Assembly (NCBI RefSeq): GCF_003203515.1
Contig: NZ_BGNG01000004.1
Span: forward strand, 248,001 to 312,000
Reading direction: 5' to 3'
From: Glaciecola sp. KUL10
Lineage (GTDB): Bacteria > Pseudomonadota > Gammaproteobacteria > Enterobacterales > Alteromonadaceae
DNA length: 64,000 nt
Made by a program: the position numbers and the translations under genes. The notes beneath the pieces were generated by a model. That model was not told the origin of the DNA. It did no database searches and saw only the letters and a list, made by a program, of their open reading frames with translations. Shown one piece after another: positions 63,608 through 64,000 of this stretch (within the stretch, counting starts at the first letter, position 1; every line of letters starts with the position of its first letter).

Positions 63608-64000
63608 AATACTCATCGTCGTATTCTGGGCCAGCGTAATTGTCAAAACGCGAGAACTGCCCTTGGAAAGTAAGTCTACTCGTTCCTATAGGTCCATTAC
63701 GCTGTTTACCAATAATAATTTCTGCGATGCCTTTTAACTCACTGTTCTCATGGTAGACCTCATCTCGATAGATAAACATGATCAAATCGGCATCTTGCTC
63801 TATTGAACCCGATTCACGTAAGTCAGAGTTTATTGGTCGTTTATCTGCTCGTTGCTCTAGGCCACGGTTTAATTGAGAGAGTGCGACAACTGGCACTTCT
63901 AATTCTTTGGCTAAGGCTTTGAGTGATCGAGAGATTTCTGCGATCTCTAGTGTGCGATTATCACTTAGTGAAGGCACGCGCATTAGTTGAAGGTAATCAA
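63606..64000 (-). CDS. dnaB: Replicative DNA helicase DnaB, C-terminal part (runs off the window)
   Basis: This is the C-terminal about 130 residues of the hexameric replication-fork helicase. The open frame reads through the window edge ([10 protein letters not shown] before the first visible Met), so the 5' end lies beyond base 64000. Visible RecA-core features are DYLQLM (Walker B region), [53 protein letters not shown], and the [15 protein letters not shown]-type ending. It is the standard chromosomal gene, not a phage variant, as far as can be judged. It is convergent with the TonB receptor. Confidence 0.96.
   Translation of the reverse strand, partial: DYLQLMRVPSLSDNRTLEIAEISRSLKALAKELEVPVVALSQLNRGLEQRADKRPINSDLRESGSIEQDADLIMFIYRDEVYHENSELKGIAEIIIGKQRNGPIGTSRLTFQGQFSRFDNYAGPEYDDEY

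Overview
The window looks like chromosomal DNA from a marine, polysaccharide-using gammaproteobacterium, most likely of the Alteromonadales (Alteromonas/Glaciecola-like). This is an inference from the gene content: trmB-rsmC, mutY-yggX, msrPQ, YghU and FrnE homologues, two TonB-dependent receptors, tryptophan-halogenase-like flavoproteins beside a LacI-type regulator, two GH16 glucanases and a Shewanella/Alteromonas-style N-acetylglucosamine (GlcNAc) pathway. No species can be named from the sequence alone.

Layout. 1-6.1 kb: housekeeping genes (glgA, rsmC, trmB, an alpha/beta hydrolase, mutY, yggX) and tRNA-Phe with its own promoter and terminator. 6.2-9.4 kb: a small accessory patch with an orphan 122-aa protein and a divergent restriction-modification pair whose methylase carries an N-terminal helix-turn-helix. 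9.4-13.9 kb: katG, a secreted laminarinase-like GH16 enzyme and membrane proteins. 13.9-28.3 kb: a GlcNAc/chitooligosaccharide utilisation locus. A LacI-family regulator and a halogenase-like flavoprotein face a TonB receptor, a second halogenase-like flavoprotein, a GH20 lipoprotein, nagK, a SIS-type nagB-II, nagA and a sugar permease. Three TGACARCGYTGTCA-type palindromes lie between the two arms. 28.3-33.9 kb: a SapC-like protein, a DUF2235 hydrolase, a diguanylate cyclase with a degenerate receiver domain and a CBM9/DUF5916 outer-membrane protein. 33.9-35.2 kb: rpsF-rpsR-rplI.

35.2-40.6 kb: a tight six-gene run on the minus strand (chemoreceptor, di-heme cytochrome c peroxidase, cupredoxin, di-heme cytochrome c, MsrP, MsrQ) that looks like a periplasmic redox-sensing and repair operon. 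41-42.2 kb: a GH16-CBM6 enzyme with a LacI-type operator candidate. 42.3-54.3 kb: the most unusual part, a compact eight-gene minus-strand operon of exported proteins. It combines three LPP20/FlgT-like domains, a CsgG-TPR lipoprotein, two further proteins with CsgG/GNA1162-like N-termini (one with about eleven fibronectin-III repeats, one with a beta-helix), an SLT lytic transglycosylase and a small orphan. I read it as an undescribed outer-membrane/peptidoglycan-associated assembly or export apparatus. 54.7-60.7 kb: thiolase, rhodanese, FrnE-like DsbA, YghU, an FAD oxidoreductase and a DUF2855 protein. 61-63.5 kb: a second TonB receptor. The window ends inside dnaB.

How the parts work together. 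In the GlcNAc locus the receptor would import oligosaccharides, the GH20 lipoprotein trim them to GlcNAc, the permease carry GlcNAc inward, and NagK, NagA and NagB-II convert it to fructose-6-phosphate under the LacI regulator. In the redox operon the peroxidase, the copper and haem carriers and MsrPQ would detoxify peroxide and repair oxidised periplasmic methionines, while the chemoreceptor adjusts motility. Several start codons (GTG/TTG or internal ATG) were chosen from Shine-Dalgarno sequences and signal peptides and are explained gene by gene. Domain calls come from reading motifs by eye, not from database searches.
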